A stretch of 64,000 nucleotides of DNA from UBA2210 sp036825195 (lineage in GTDB: Bacteria > Desulfobacterota > Syntrophia > Syntrophales > UBA2210). Position 1 is the stretch's first letter. Each line of letters starts with the position of its first letter. The position numbers and the translations under genes were made by a program. The notes beneath the pieces were generated by a model, which saw only the letters and a program-made list of their open reading frames with translations, was not told the DNA's origin and did not search any database. The stretch covers positions 6,589-70,588 of the forward strand of contig DAISYQ010000012.1 in assembly GCA_036825195.1 (NCBI GenBank), given 5' to 3'. Below, in pieces: positions 1-9,648 of this stretch.

Positions 1-1
1 T

Positions 2-1618
2 AACCGTGAGGGAGAACTGTTTCTCAAGGACCCGGGCAATCCCGATATCTTACCCTCTCAATTTTCTCCCAAGGTTTTGGAAGATGTCTTTATGGGAAAA
101 AATCTTTCAATCGTGCAGTCTGTCGGGGGGGGAGATATGGTAAGTGGCATAGCTCCGGTATATTCAAATCTCAGCCCCAAGGAAGTTCTGGGAATCATAG
201 CCGTCAGTTATTATATAGACAAGATCTTGAGTGAGAAGATGTCTATTATCTCGAGAACTTCCGAAGAGTACGAACAGCTCAGACTGTTAAAAAATCCGAT
301 AAAGTTCAGTTACATTATCACCCTCTTCATCGTGACCCTCCTGATCATCTTTTCCTCGATGTGGTTTGGCCTTTTCCTGGCAAAGGGAATTACCGTTCCC
401 ATCCAGGAGCTTGCTGAGGCAACCCATGAAGTTGCCCACGGCAATCTTGATTACCACATAGATGTTCTGGCGGAAGACGAGATAGGAGTCCTGGCGGATT
501 CCTTTAATCAGATGACGAAAGATCTCAAGACAAGCAGTCTCGAGCTGGAACAGGTCAATGTGGACCTCAAGCAACGCGGGAAATACATAGAGACAGTGCT
601 TCGCAATGTTTCAGCCGGTGTTGTTTCCATCGACAGAGACGATGTAGTCAGCACAATAAACAATGCCGCTGAAAAGATGCTGGATATCAAAAGGGAGGAG
701 ATCATAGGCAGGAAATATGGAGATGTCTTGAGCCCGGAACATATGATTATGGTACGAGGACTTCGGGATGAGTTGACTTCGAGTGATAGTGGTTTTGTGG
801 AGAGACAGATTCAATTGACGGTCAGAGATAAGGTGATTGTGATTTTGGTATCGGCGACGCTTCTGAGAGGGGATGATAACAACTATATGGGTGTGGTGGC
901 CGTCTTTGAAGATCTGACCCAGCTTCAGAAGACTGAGCGTATCGCCGCGTGGAGAGAAGCTGCAAAGAGGATAGCACATGAAATAAAAAATCCTCTGACG
1001 CCCGTCAGATTGAGCGCAGAGAGGTTACAACGGAAATATGGAGATAAGATAGAAGAAAAAACAGATTCTGTGTTTCACGAATGTACGCGGACCATAATCG
1101 GTCAAGTGGATGTCTTACAGAATCTGGTCAATGAATTTTCGCGATTCGCGAGATTGCCTGTGACAAATCCATCCCCGAATGATCTGAATGCGGTGGTTGA
1201 AGACTCCGTAATCCTTTTCCAAGATGCTCACAAAGAGGTGGCTTTCGAATTCAGGAAAGACACCAGTGTGCCCGTATTGAATATTGATGCGGAGCAGATC
1301 AAGCGGGTAATGGTCAATCTCTTGGATAACGCGGTTGCAGCCGTGTCATCGTTGAACCGCAAGGGAAAGGTTGAAATCAGCACCTATTATGATAAGAAGC
1401 ACAGCAAAGTCACGGTAGATGTCGGAGACAACGGACCCGGCATTTCACCGGAGAACAAGAAGAAACTGTTTGAACCCTACTTTTCCACCAAAAAGACGGG
1501 GACGGGACTCGGGCTTGTCATTGTCAGTTCAATCATGTCCGACCATAACGGTTCTGTAACCGTAGCGGATAATATACGGGGAGGGACGATCGTATCCATT
1601 GAATTGCCTGTTGTATAG
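2..1618 (+). CDS. ntrY: NtrY-like sensor histidine kinase (5' end outside window)
   Basis: Membrane sensor kinase of the NtrY family, partner of the response regulator just downstream. The frame is open from base 2, so the gene starts before the window; the visible 538 residues begin in a periplasmic sensing region. Next come one membrane segment (about residues 101-124), a HAMP linker, a PAS domain (about 190-290), the phospho-acceptor box RIAHEIKNPLTP with His codon at 977-979, and an ATPase domain with N box NLLDNA, DNGPGIS and GTGLGL. The wording AWREAAKRIAHEIKNPLTP before the helix is typical of NtrY. Family role: nitrogen or redox sensing; the actual signal is unknown. The stop is 8 bases before the ntrX start, so the two are one operon. 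Confidence 0.93.
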   Translation, partial: NREGELFLKDPGNPDILPSQFSPKVLEDVFMGKNLSIVQSVGGGDMVSGIAPVYSNLSPKEVLGIIAVSYYIDKILSEKMSIISRTSEEYEQLRLLKNPIKFSYIITLFIVTLLIIFSSMWFGLFLAKGITVPIQELAEATHEVAHGNLDYHIDVLAEDEIGVLADSFNQMTKDLKTSSLELEQVNVDLKQRGKYIETVLRNVSAGVVSIDRDDVVSTINNAAEKMLDIKREEIIGRKYGDVLSPEHMIMVRGLRDELTSSDSGFVERQIQLTVRDKVIVILVSATLLRGDDNNYMGVVAVFEDLTQLQKTERIAAWREAAKRIAHEIKNPLTPVRLSAERLQRKYGDKIEEKTDSVFHECTRTIIGQVDVLQNLVNEFSRFARLPVTNPSPNDLNAVVEDSVILFQDAHKEVAFEFRKDTSVPVLNIDAEQIKRVMVNLLDNAVAAVSSLNRKGKVEISTYYDKKHSKVTVDVGDNGPGISPENKKKLFEPYFSTKKTGTGLGLVIVSSIMSDHNGSVTVADNIRGGTIVSIELPVV

Positions 1619-1626
1619 GATTGATT

Positions 1627-2985
1627 ATGAACGAGATAATACTGGTTGTAGATGATGAAGAAAGTATCTGCCTTTCGTTGAAGGGAATCCTTTCGGATGA
1701 AGGGTATGAGGTGCTGACCGCATACAGCGGAGAAGAGTGTCTCGATATCATAGAAGAAGAGCGTCCCAGTCTTGTACTCCTGGATATATGGCTTCCGGGG
1801 ATTGACGGTATTGAAACACTGAAACGTATCAAGTCAAGATATCCGAATATGCAGGTGATAATGATATCCGGACATGGAACGGTTGAATCTGCGGTGGCGA
1901 CGACGAAACTCGGGGCCTTTGATTTCATAGAGAAACCATTGTCTCTAGACAAGATTGTCCTTGTTGTCGATCACGCGCTGGATATTGTACGGCTGGAAGA
2001 AGAAAACAAGCTGTTGAAAGATGGGTATAGCTACGAAATTGACGGAAACAGCAAGAAGATTATCGAATTAAAGGAGATGATACAGATCATTTCTCCGACC
2101 AATGCGTGGATCCTGATTATGGGTGAGAATGGAACGGGAAAAGAACTGGTTGCCCGATCGATACACCGACAAAGTCGCCGCTCCGGTAAACCCTTTATAG
2201 AGGTGAACTGTGCGGCCATACCTGAAGAATTGATAGAGAGCGAACTCTTCGGGCATGAGAAGGGGGCCTTTACCGGGGCTACGGAGAAGAAGAGGGGGAA
2301 ATTCGATCTCGCAAACAAGGGAACCATCTTTCTCGACGAGGTCGCGGATATGAGCCTGAAAGCCCAGGCAAAAATCTTGAGGATCCTGCAGGAGAAAAAA
2401 TTTGAGAGAGTTGGGGGGACGAAGATCATCGATACCGATGTACGCGTGCTGGCTGCAACCAATAAGGATCTCGAATATGAAATGGAGAAGGGAAAATTCA
2501 GACAGGATCTGTATTACCGATTAAATGTCATCCCTCTTGAGATTCCTCCTCTCAGAGACAGACTGGAAGATATTCCACTCCTTGTGAACCGTTTCCTCAA
2601 GGGGTATTCTCTGAAGGAGTCGAATACGGAAAAACGTATTGCCGATGATGCCCTCGAAGTGCTTATGGAGCATACCTGGCCCGGTAATGTGAGAGAATTG
2701 AAGAATATCATTGAACGGCTGGTCATCACATCACCATCGGATGTCATTACCGCCGATGACATACCTCTCTTGTCGAGGGAGCTTCATAAAGCCCGGCACG
2801 CCGATCTTTCTGATGATGCATATTCTTTCAAGGAGGCGAAGGAGGAGTTTGAAAAGGACTTCATCGCTAGAAAACTTATGGAAAACAACTGGAACGTGAA
2901 AAAAACGGCTGAATCCATAGGCTTGGAGAGAAGCAATCTGCACAAGAAAATTAAGATCTACGGACTCGATGTCATGAAGGATTAA
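1627..2985 (+). CDS. ntrX: NtrX-like sigma-54 response regulator
   Basis: Response regulator that would be phosphorylated by the upstream kinase and activate sigma-54 promoters. The receiver domain spans about residues 1-120 (acidic pocket DDEE, phospho-acceptor D53 in LLDIWLPG, Lys about 104). The AAA+ domain has Walker A GENGTGKE, the sigma-54 contact loop GAFTGA, Walker B GTIFLDEV and a TWPGNVREL motif. A Fis-type helix-turn-helix ends the protein (VKKTAESIGLERSNLHKK). ATG 1627 was chosen because AGGA lies 6 bases before it; an in-frame TTG at 1621 is a poorer start. 452 residues, normal for NtrX. No other sigma-54 target is obvious beside it. Confidence 0.93.
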   Translation: MNEIILVVDDEESICLSLKGILSDEGYEVLTAYSGEECLDIIEEERPSLVLLDIWLPGIDGIETLKRIKSRYPNMQVIMISGHGTVESAVATTKLGAFDFIEKPLSLDKIVLVVDHALDIVRLEEENKLLKDGYSYEIDGNSKKIIELKEMIQIISPTNAWILIMGENGTGKELVARSIHRQSRRSGKPFIEVNCAAIPEELIESELFGHEKGAFTGATEKKRGKFDLANKGTIFLDEVADMSLKAQAKILRILQEKKFERVGGTKIIDTDVRVLAATNKDLEYEMEKGKFRQDLYYRLNVIPLEIPPLRDRLEDIPLLVNRFLKGYSLKESNTEKRIADDALEVLMEHTWPGNVRELKNIIERLVITSPSDVITADDIPLLSRELHKARHADLSDDAYSFKEAKEEFEKDFIARKLMENNWNVKKTAESIGLERSNLHKKIKIYGLDVMKD

Positions 2986-3110
2986 TAGTGACCCCTCAGG
3001 GCAGAGGTGTCGCCCTTCCCCTCCGCCTCGATCGGCGCTCTTGCATAAAAAAGGTATCAGAGGGGCTTATGACAAATCCAGAGCGTACGTCTTATGAGGG
3101 GCGGTAACAT

Positions 3111-3169
3111 AAAGAAACGCCCGGCCTACAGGAAACATGCGGTAGGGAAGATGTCTCCAATGCCGGGCG
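3111..3169 (-). terminator. Possible terminator after the DUF3568 lipoprotein gene
   Basis: Perfect 8-bp inverted repeat CGCCCGGC / GCCGGGCG (3118-3125 and 3162-3169) with a 36-base loop. On the minus strand it is followed by TTTCTTT. It lies 10 bases after the stop of the leftward lipoprotein gene. The long loop makes it less than certain. Confidence 0.45.
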
Positions 3170-3178
3170 ATGTTTCGG

Positions 3179-3577
3179 TTACATATTCGACAGATAATCG
3201 GAAACCTTGTCGTGCAGGCGTTGTGATGCAGGTCGATCTCCAATGATGCCGACCCTGATGGCGACGGTAGTCTGATTTTTAGCCTTATATTCAACGTTGA
3301 AACAGACCTCCTCGCCATCTATGACAGCATTGATTGTACCCTTGCTTATCTCCTTTACAGGAACCACATCCGTCGCATGCATGGAGGCCACGGTTTTTTC
3401 GCAGGCGCTCCATGTTTTATCGAATGAGTAGTGATAATCCGTGGTTAATTCGCCCTTTGTGTAAAGATATGCGCCTGTTCCTCCCGTGACCGCGGCGCCC
3501 CCTACGACGAGGGGTGCGCAACCCGAACACATGACGGCGCCAATTATCAGAATCACAAGTCCTTTAACTCTCTTCAT
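3179..3577 (-). CDS. DUF3568 family lipoprotein
   Basis: Small envelope lipoprotein of unknown role. The N-terminus is a lipoprotein signal with charged MKRVK, a hydrophobic stretch and a CSGC lipobox (lipidated Cys at residue 20), followed by a Gly/Ala-rich stretch and TGAYLYTKGEL, which is typical of DUF3568 proteins. The rest, about 90 residues, has the alternating pattern of a small beta-rich domain. 132 residues, the usual size of the family. It is a single gene, convergent with ntrX and divergent from the M23 peptidase gene. DUF3568 proteins are widespread in Desulfobacterota and nothing here reveals a partner. Confidence 0.85.
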   Translation of the reverse strand: MKRVKGLVILIIGAVMCSGCAPLVVGGAAVTGGTGAYLYTKGELTTDYHYSFDKTWSACEKTVASMHATDVVPVKEISKGTINAVIDGEEVCFNVEYKAKNQTTVAIRVGIIGDRPASQRLHDKVSDYLSNM

Positions 3578-3911
3578 ATCTATATCCTTTCAACTCAGCT
3601 TTCAGATTATCCTGTGTATTTTCTCCCTCCGGGAACCCCGGCTCTTCACTGACATATGAATAATGCCCCTCCTGATGAGAACTATTACCACATCTTGCCT
3701 CGACATTAAACCGTAAATATCTCCGGCCGAGATGGTCATTACCGATTATGAAATTGTGCCGTTCAGTGATCATCCAGATTTTTTACCGGACTGCACGGGG
3801 ATGTACCCAAGAAATACGATAACGGATGGTTCATACATGAATCATGCAATGAATAAACGGGATCATGATCATACTTTGAAATTTATGCGTATCTGGTGTA
3901 AGGTCCCGCAC

Positions 3912-4805
3912 ATGAAGACGCATACGCTTATTATCTGCTCGATACTGATGATGCTTTGTCCCGTGTGTCTGAACGCCACCCTGATAGTCACCCCGACAGA
4001 TGAAGGAAAAGTAGTCATCCGTTCGGAATATCGCAGCCTCTGTCAGGGAGAGGTCGTAAAGATATCCCTGCAATCACCCGTACCGGTCTCTGCCGTATTG
4101 TCCTTTGACGGACACGAATACCCTTTTGTCTCGGATGATAAGAGGCTGAGACATTTTAGCCTCATAGCACTCGGGCTCGACATGGAGCCGGGAATATATG
4201 ATGTTGTGGCTCACCTTGAATCCTCCCATGGCATGATACACGACATCCCCTTTAAACTTGCTTTGTCAGAAAAATCGTTCCCTACGAAGAGGATAACGGT
4301 AGCCCGGCGCTTTACCAGTCCGGTCCCGGCGGATATGAGAAGAATACAGAACGAGGAAGATCTGTTGCGCCGTATCTATGGGAAATCATCCCTGCGCTGG
4401 TTGGGAAACGGCAGATTTATCATGCCGCTGGAGGGGAAAACAGGGAGTCTGTTCGGTGAACAGCGGATCTTTAACGAGAAAGTTGTGTCGCGCCACCGTG
4501 GAATCGATATCCGTTCGCCCCACGGGGCATCCATCACGGCTTCCAATTCGGGGGAGGTGGTCCTGGCCCGCGATCTTTATTATTCCGGTAATACCGTTAT
4601 CATCGATCATGGCATCGGCCTTTTCTCCATCTATTGCCATATGTCGAAGATACGTGTCCGCGAAGGCGCCTTTGTTGGTAAGGGAGAACCCATTGGATAT
4701 ACGGGCTCGACCGGAAGATCTACCGGACCCCACCTGCACTGGGGATTAAAGTTGGCCGGCATATATGCCGACCCCCTCTCCATCCTTGCTCTTGAATTTG
4801 ATTGA
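3912..4805 (+). CDS. M23 family (LytM-type) metallopeptidase, secreted
   Basis: Probable periplasmic zinc endopeptidase acting on peptidoglycan cross-links. ATG 3912 gives a clear signal peptide (MKTHTLIICSILMMLCPVCLNA) and has an AAGG-type ribosome site about 8 bases upstream; the frame extends further upstream but without a secretion signal. A beta-rich N-terminal region (about residues 30-150) precedes the M23 domain. Zinc ligands are visible as HRGIDIRSPHG (H-x3-D) and GPHLHWGL (HxH), with the intervening GNTVIIDHG and YCHMS strands. 297 residues. All catalytic residues are present, so it should be active rather than an EnvC-like activator. It stands alone, convergent with the PurF-like gene 16 bases away. 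Confidence 0.9.
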   Translation: MKTHTLIICSILMMLCPVCLNATLIVTPTDEGKVVIRSEYRSLCQGEVVKISLQSPVPVSAVLSFDGHEYPFVSDDKRLRHFSLIALGLDMEPGIYDVVAHLESSHGMIHDIPFKLALSEKSFPTKRITVARRFTSPVPADMRRIQNEEDLLRRIYGKSSLRWLGNGRFIMPLEGKTGSLFGEQRIFNEKVVSRHRGIDIRSPHGASITASNSGEVVLARDLYYSGNTVIIDHGIGLFSIYCHMSKIRVREGAFVGKGEPIGYTGSTGRSTGPHLHWGLKLAGIYADPLSILALEFD

Positions 4806-4821
4806 TATACGTTCCTTATAA

Positions 4822-6189
4822 TCAGTGAGGTGCAATGCCATCGAAACACTGGAGGCACAAATTTCCTCTGGGGATTAACAGGGATTCCACAAAGGCATCC
4901 ATGGTGTTAAATTTTACGGAGTCCGCGGCGATCTTTTTTGCGACCCACGCCTCCAGATCCATCAGCTGTTGCATGGATATGATATCTCCCGTCGTATAGT
5001 AATTTCGTGCCAGTAATTCCCCTTCAGACCGGGTGGAGATTCCGAAGGCACAGGGATACATGAGGGGAGGACAGGCAACCCTGACATGAATTTCTTGTGC
5101 CCCCGCTTTCTTCAAATCTCTCACCTTATTCATGATCTGTGTACCTCGTACGATCGAATCGTCGCATAGAACAACCCGTTTGCCCTTGACATAGGGAAGG
5201 ACGGACAGTTTACGTTTTGCCATCTTTTCCCGGGCGACCTGGGTGATCTGGGTGTAGCTGCGATCGGCGTACCGGTTGTAGAGAAACACATCCTGATAAT
5301 TAAGCCCTGAGCGTTTATGGTATCCGAGTGCGTGTCCGACACCCGACATGGGAACCGGCGCGACGATATCCGCCGTGATGCCTCCTTCGTTGATATCCCG
5401 CTGCGCGAGGCTTTCTCCCAGATTGTTACGTGCCTCCTGGACGGAAACCCCTTCTATGATGGAATCGATACTCGCAGTATATGCCCATTCAAAGGCGCAG
5501 TGGGCCCTGCGCCGAGAGTTGATCTGCGCTACGGTCTGGAATCCCCTGTCGCTGATGAGGACGATTTCTCCGGGTGCAACATCCCGATATATTTCCATAT
5601 CCATATTCTGCAAGGCCCGCGATTCGGAGCTGACGGCGTAGCTCTCGGAATTTGCTCCGAGAATGAGCGGCCGGAAGCCATAGATATCCCTAGAGGCATA
5701 AATGCCGTCTGCAGTCAAAACCACCAGCGAGTACGATCCTTCGACTTTTTCTGAAAGTGCTGATATGCCGCTTACAATATCGTTATTCTCTATGATGATC
5801 TTGGAGATTATCTCGATATCGTACCCTTTGTAGAAAGATTTTCCCCGCATCATCATGTCTTTCAGCAATGCGTCGGCATTGATCACATTGCCGCTGAAGG
5901 CGACCGATATCTCGCCGGAACGGGTCAGCCATTTCATGGGTTGACGGTCCCTCAGGCTTACGTGGCCGATTCCCCACGTACCGATCAAGCTGCGCAGTTC
6001 TTCACCGGTGAACATGTTGGTGACTCTGCCATGATGGGTAATATGGTTGACTCCCTCATCAAAGGTTGAGATACCGCAGTATTCCTGTCCTCTGTGCTGC
6101 AGAAAATCCAATCCCTGGTAGATCTCATCGACGCACTGGGTTTTTGAATATATGCCGAAGACGCCGCAGTTTTCCTCTATGAATTTCAT
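4822..6189 (-). CDS. PurF-like amidophosphoribosyltransferase with altered glutaminase site
   Basis: Homologue of PurF, which makes phosphoribosylamine from PRPP and glutamine. ATG 6189 leaves a 7-residue propeptide before the nucleophile Cys of NCGVFGIYS; LQHRGQE follows. The phosphoribosyl half has the PRPP loop VVLCDDSIVRGT. Cysteines at CAFEW, PCAFGI and the terminal CLQC match the [4Fe-4S] pattern of Bacillus-type PurF. Against this, several near-invariant PurF stretches differ: GHxRYxT reads GHVSLRD, HNGN (oxyanion hole) reads FSGN, and NRYVGRTFI reads NRYADRSYT. It may be a divergent PurF or a paralogue with another substrate or ammonia source. It lies downstream of carB on the same strand, 118 bases away. 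Confidence 0.85.
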   Translation of the reverse strand: MKFIEENCGVFGIYSKTQCVDEIYQGLDFLQHRGQEYCGISTFDEGVNHITHHGRVTNMFTGEELRSLIGTWGIGHVSLRDRQPMKWLTRSGEISVAFSGNVINADALLKDMMMRGKSFYKGYDIEIISKIIIENNDIVSGISALSEKVEGSYSLVVLTADGIYASRDIYGFRPLILGANSESYAVSSESRALQNMDMEIYRDVAPGEIVLISDRGFQTVAQINSRRRAHCAFEWAYTASIDSIIEGVSVQEARNNLGESLAQRDINEGGITADIVAPVPMSGVGHALGYHKRSGLNYQDVFLYNRYADRSYTQITQVAREKMAKRKLSVLPYVKGKRVVLCDDSIVRGTQIMNKVRDLKKAGAQEIHVRVACPPLMYPCAFGISTRSEGELLARNYYTTGDIISMQQLMDLEAWVAKKIAADSVKFNTMDAFVESLLIPRGNLCLQCFDGIAPH

Positions 6190-6307
6190 TTCCTGATTTT
6201 CCCCTTGCTCTGGATTTTGATAGTCAGTTGTCAATACCGAACAGCGGCGTGACATTACGCTTTGTAATCCATGTCAATTCCATACAAAATGAAAAACGAG
6301 ACTTCGA

Positions 6308-9300
6308 TCACTCTATGTCCGCATGATAGCTCTGAAGAGATTTGACATGGCCATGATTTTTCCGTATGGCGGAGATTCCCCTGACGGTTGCCAAGGCTGC
6401 GGCTGCCGTTGTGATGTAAGGGACCTTGTATTTGATGGCGGTTTTTCTGATGTACGAATCGTCATATTTGCTCATTCTGCCGCTCGGTGTGTTGATGACA
6501 AGCTGGATCTCGTGGTTTTTTATCCCGTCGGTTATATTGGGACGTCCCTCGTGCATCTTGAGAATCAATTCGGAGGCGATACCGTGATCCTCGAGGAAAC
6601 GGCAATTCCCCTGCGTGGCCTTCAGCTTGAAGCCGAGTTTCACGAATTCCCGTGCCACATCGAGGATAGCCTCCTTATCGTCGTCATACACGGTGATCAG
6701 GACGGTACCCTCTTCGGGAAGGACCAGACCGGTAGCCTCCTGTGCCTTGAAAAAGGCCAGACCGAAAGAATCAGCCATGCCGAGAACTTCTCCCGTTGAC
6801 CGCATCTCCGGTCCCAGGAGCGGATCGACTTCATGAAACATATTGAAGGGGAAGACGGCCTCCTTGACACCGAAATGTCGAATTTTCGCCGTTTCAAGAC
6901 GGAGGTCTTTCAGCTTTTTCCCCAACATCAGTTGTGTGGCGATCCGCGCCATCGATATGTTACAGACCTTTGAGACCAGCGGAACCGTCCGTGATGCCCG
7001 CGGATTTGCCTCGAGGATATAGACCACATCATCCATAATGGCGTACTGGATGTTCATGAGTCCCACCACATGCAGTTCTCGGGCGATTTTTTTTGTGTAT
7101 GCAGAGATGGTGGCTATTGCGGCGGCCGACAGACTGACGGGGGGAATGGTACAGGCTGAATCTCCCGAGTGAACGCCAGCGAGTTCGATATGCTCCATGA
7201 TCGATGGAATAAAGACATCCGTTCCATCAGAGATGGCATCGGTTTCCACCTCAATGGCATTTTCAAGAAACTTGTCGATAAGGACAGGTCTCTCAGGGGT
7301 GACATCGACGGCGGCTGCAAGATACCGTTTCAGCATCTCTTCGTCATGGACCACCTCCATCCCGCGCCCTCCCAGGACATAGGATGGCCTGACCATCAGG
7401 GGATATCCTATCTGTTGTGCGATGTCGAGTGCCTCTTCCAGGGTGCTCGCCATCCCCGATTCCGGCTCCGGGATCCCCAGCTTCTCCATCATTTTCCGGA
7501 AGCGGTCCCTGTCTTCCGCCAGGTCGATCATCTCCGGTGAAGTGCCGATGATCTTCACCCCCGCCGCAGCCAGTTCATTGGCGAGATTCAGGGGTGTCTG
7601 CCCGCCGAACTGCACGATAACCCCCTCAGGTTTCTCCTTTTCATAGATGCTCAGGACGTCTTCCACGGTCAGGGGTTCGAAGTAGAGTTTATCGGAAGTA
7701 TCATAGTCGGTGGATACGGTCTCCGGGTTACAGTTGACCATGATTGCCTCTAACCCTTCGTCTTTAATGGCAAAGGCGGCATGAACGCAGCAGTAGTCGA
7801 ATTCTATCCCCTGTCCGATGCGGTTCGGACCCCCGCCGAGGACGATAATCTTGCGCCTTCCGGTTGATTGCACCTTATCCGGCGCATTGTAGGTTGAGAA
7901 GTAGTATGCCGCATCCTCAACCCCGCTGACGGGGACGGGCTCCCATCCTTCTACAATACCCAGTGATTGACGCCTCTGTCGTATCTCTTTCTCCGGGATG
8001 GTAAGCAGTTTTGAAAGATAGCGGTCGGCGAACCCGTCCCTCTTGGCCCGGATCAGCAGATCGTCCGGGAGATCTCGATCCTTGTAGCCGAGGATCTCCT
8101 CTTCCATTTCGACCAGTTCCTTCATCTGTTCTATGAACCATGCCTTGATGTGGGTCCTGGCGTGGAGTTCTTCCACGCATGCCCCTTTGCGCAGTGCCTC
8201 GTACATGATGAACTGTCGCTCGCTCATCGGCTTTGACAGGAGCCCCATCAGTTCATCGAGCGATTTATCATGAAAGTTTTTTGCGAAGCCGAGACCGTAG
8301 CGGTTGATCTCCAGAGATCGGATCGCCTTCTGCAGGGCCTCCTTGTAGGTCTTGCCGATACTCATGACCTCCCCGACCGCCCGCATCTGCGTCCCCAGTT
8401 CGTCGATGGCCCCGCCGAATTTTTCAAAGGCCCACCGGGCGAATTTGACGACGACGTAATCACCCGTGGGGGTGTACTTGTCCAGGGTCCTCTCTCTCCA
8501 GTACGGTATTTCATCCAGGGTCAGCCCGGCCGCCAGCATTGATGAGATGAGGGCGATGGGGAACCCGGTCGCCTTGGAAGCCAGTGCGGAAGAACGAGAT
8601 GTTCGCGGGTTGATCTCTATGACCACGACCCGTCCGGTCTCCGGATTGTGGGCGAATTGCACGTTCGTGCCACCGATGACCTGGATGGCCTCAACGATGT
8701 CATAGGAATACTTCTGGAGACGTGCCTGCAGTTCGGGGGAGATCGTCATCATGGGTGCAGTGCAGAATGAATCGCCGGTATGGATGCCCATGGCGTCGAC
8801 GTTTTCTATGAAGCAGACGGTGATCATCTGATTCTTGGCGTCCCGGACGACTTCCAGTTCCAATTCCTCCCACCCAAGGACGGATTCCTCGACCAGTATC
8901 TGGCCGATCAGACTCGCCGAGATCCCCCGGCTGGCGACGGTCTGAAGCTCCTCCTTATTGTACACCAGTCCGCCTCCGGTTCCGCCCATGGTATAGGCGG
9001 GACGGATAACTACTGGGTATCCCAGCTCTTCTGCAATCTGTTCTGCCTCTTCCACACTGTAGGCGGGCTCGCTTTTAGGCATCTCTATGCCGAGGCTGTC
9101 CATGGTCTTCTTGAAGGCGATGCGGTCCTCCCCCCGTTCGATCGCATCGACATTGACGCCGATGATCTGGACCCCGTATTTATTGAGGATACCTTTACGG
9201 GACAGTTCTGATGTCAGATTGAGCCCCGATTGTCCTCCCAGATTGGGGAGGATAGCGTCCGGGCGTTCCTTTTCAATGATTTCTTTTAAATATCGAAAGT

Positions 9301-9508
9301 TGAGGGGTTCGATGTAGGTGGCATCAGCCATCCCTGGGTCGGTCATAATGGTGGCAGGGTTGGAATTAACTAGGACGATTTCATATCCCAGTTTTTTTAG
9401 GGCCTTGCATGCCTGTGTTCCCGAATAATCAAATTCGCAGGCCTGCCCGATGATGATGGGTCCTGATCCGATAATCAGTATCTTCCTTATATCCGTTCGT
9501 GCGGGCAT
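6308..9508 (-). CDS. carB: Carbamoyl-phosphate synthase large chain
   Basis: Makes carbamoyl phosphate for pyrimidine and arginine synthesis from bicarbonate, ATP and ammonia supplied by CarA. The 1066 residues cover the whole family length: two repeated ATP-grasp halves (starts IGSGPIIIGQACEFDYSG and LGGGPNRIGQGIEFDYCC), a linking oligomerization region, and a C-terminal MGS-like allosteric domain. ATG 9508 has GGGAGGG about 8 bases upstream. No carA is in the window, so the small subunit is encoded elsewhere. The upstream neighbour is the RND pump gene (140 bases), which seems functionally unrelated. Confidence 0.98.
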   Translation of the reverse strand: MPARTDIRKILIIGSGPIIIGQACEFDYSGTQACKALKKLGYEIVLVNSNPATIMTDPGMADATYIEPLNFRYLKEIIEKERPDAILPNLGGQSGLNLTSELSRKGILNKYGVQIIGVNVDAIERGEDRIAFKKTMDSLGIEMPKSEPAYSVEEAEQIAEELGYPVVIRPAYTMGGTGGGLVYNKEELQTVASRGISASLIGQILVEESVLGWEELELEVVRDAKNQMITVCFIENVDAMGIHTGDSFCTAPMMTISPELQARLQKYSYDIVEAIQVIGGTNVQFAHNPETGRVVVIEINPRTSRSSALASKATGFPIALISSMLAAGLTLDEIPYWRERTLDKYTPTGDYVVVKFARWAFEKFGGAIDELGTQMRAVGEVMSIGKTYKEALQKAIRSLEINRYGLGFAKNFHDKSLDELMGLLSKPMSERQFIMYEALRKGACVEELHARTHIKAWFIEQMKELVEMEEEILGYKDRDLPDDLLIRAKRDGFADRYLSKLLTIPEKEIRQRRQSLGIVEGWEPVPVSGVEDAAYYFSTYNAPDKVQSTGRRKIIVLGGGPNRIGQGIEFDYCCVHAAFAIKDEGLEAIMVNCNPETVSTDYDTSDKLYFEPLTVEDVLSIYEKEKPEGVIVQFGGQTPLNLANELAAAGVKIIGTSPEMIDLAEDRDRFRKMMEKLGIPEPESGMASTLEEALDIAQQIGYPLMVRPSYVLGGRGMEVVHDEEMLKRYLAAAVDVTPERPVLIDKFLENAIEVETDAISDGTDVFIPSIMEHIELAGVHSGDSACTIPPVSLSAAAIATISAYTKKIARELHVVGLMNIQYAIMDDVVYILEANPRASRTVPLVSKVCNISMARIATQLMLGKKLKDLRLETAKIRHFGVKEAVFPFNMFHEVDPLLGPEMRSTGEVLGMADSFGLAFFKAQEATGLVLPEEGTVLITVYDDDKEAILDVAREFVKLGFKLKATQGNCRFLEDHGIASELILKMHEGRPNITDGIKNHEIQLVINTPSGRMSKYDDSYIRKTAIKYKVPYITTAAAALATVRGISAIRKNHGHVKSLQSYHADIE

Positions 9509-9648
9509 ATGGCTTCATCCCTCCCCTGATATGCTGTTTGATAAAAAACAATGTAAAGCGAAGCGCAGTATAGAAGACACACTCAATCGTGTCAAGGTGT
9601 AAAAAGACGGCTTCCGTCTTAACTAATCGGATATCTGAACCGGTATTT

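Noticed and set aside
2990..3060. Terminator after ntrX (AGGGC-9-GCCCT)
   Set aside because: Stem of only 5 bp and no T-tract.
6323..9317. Many long open frames antisense to carB, and similar ones opposite the RND and prpE genes
   Set aside because: They are a by-product of codon bias in real genes on the other strand.
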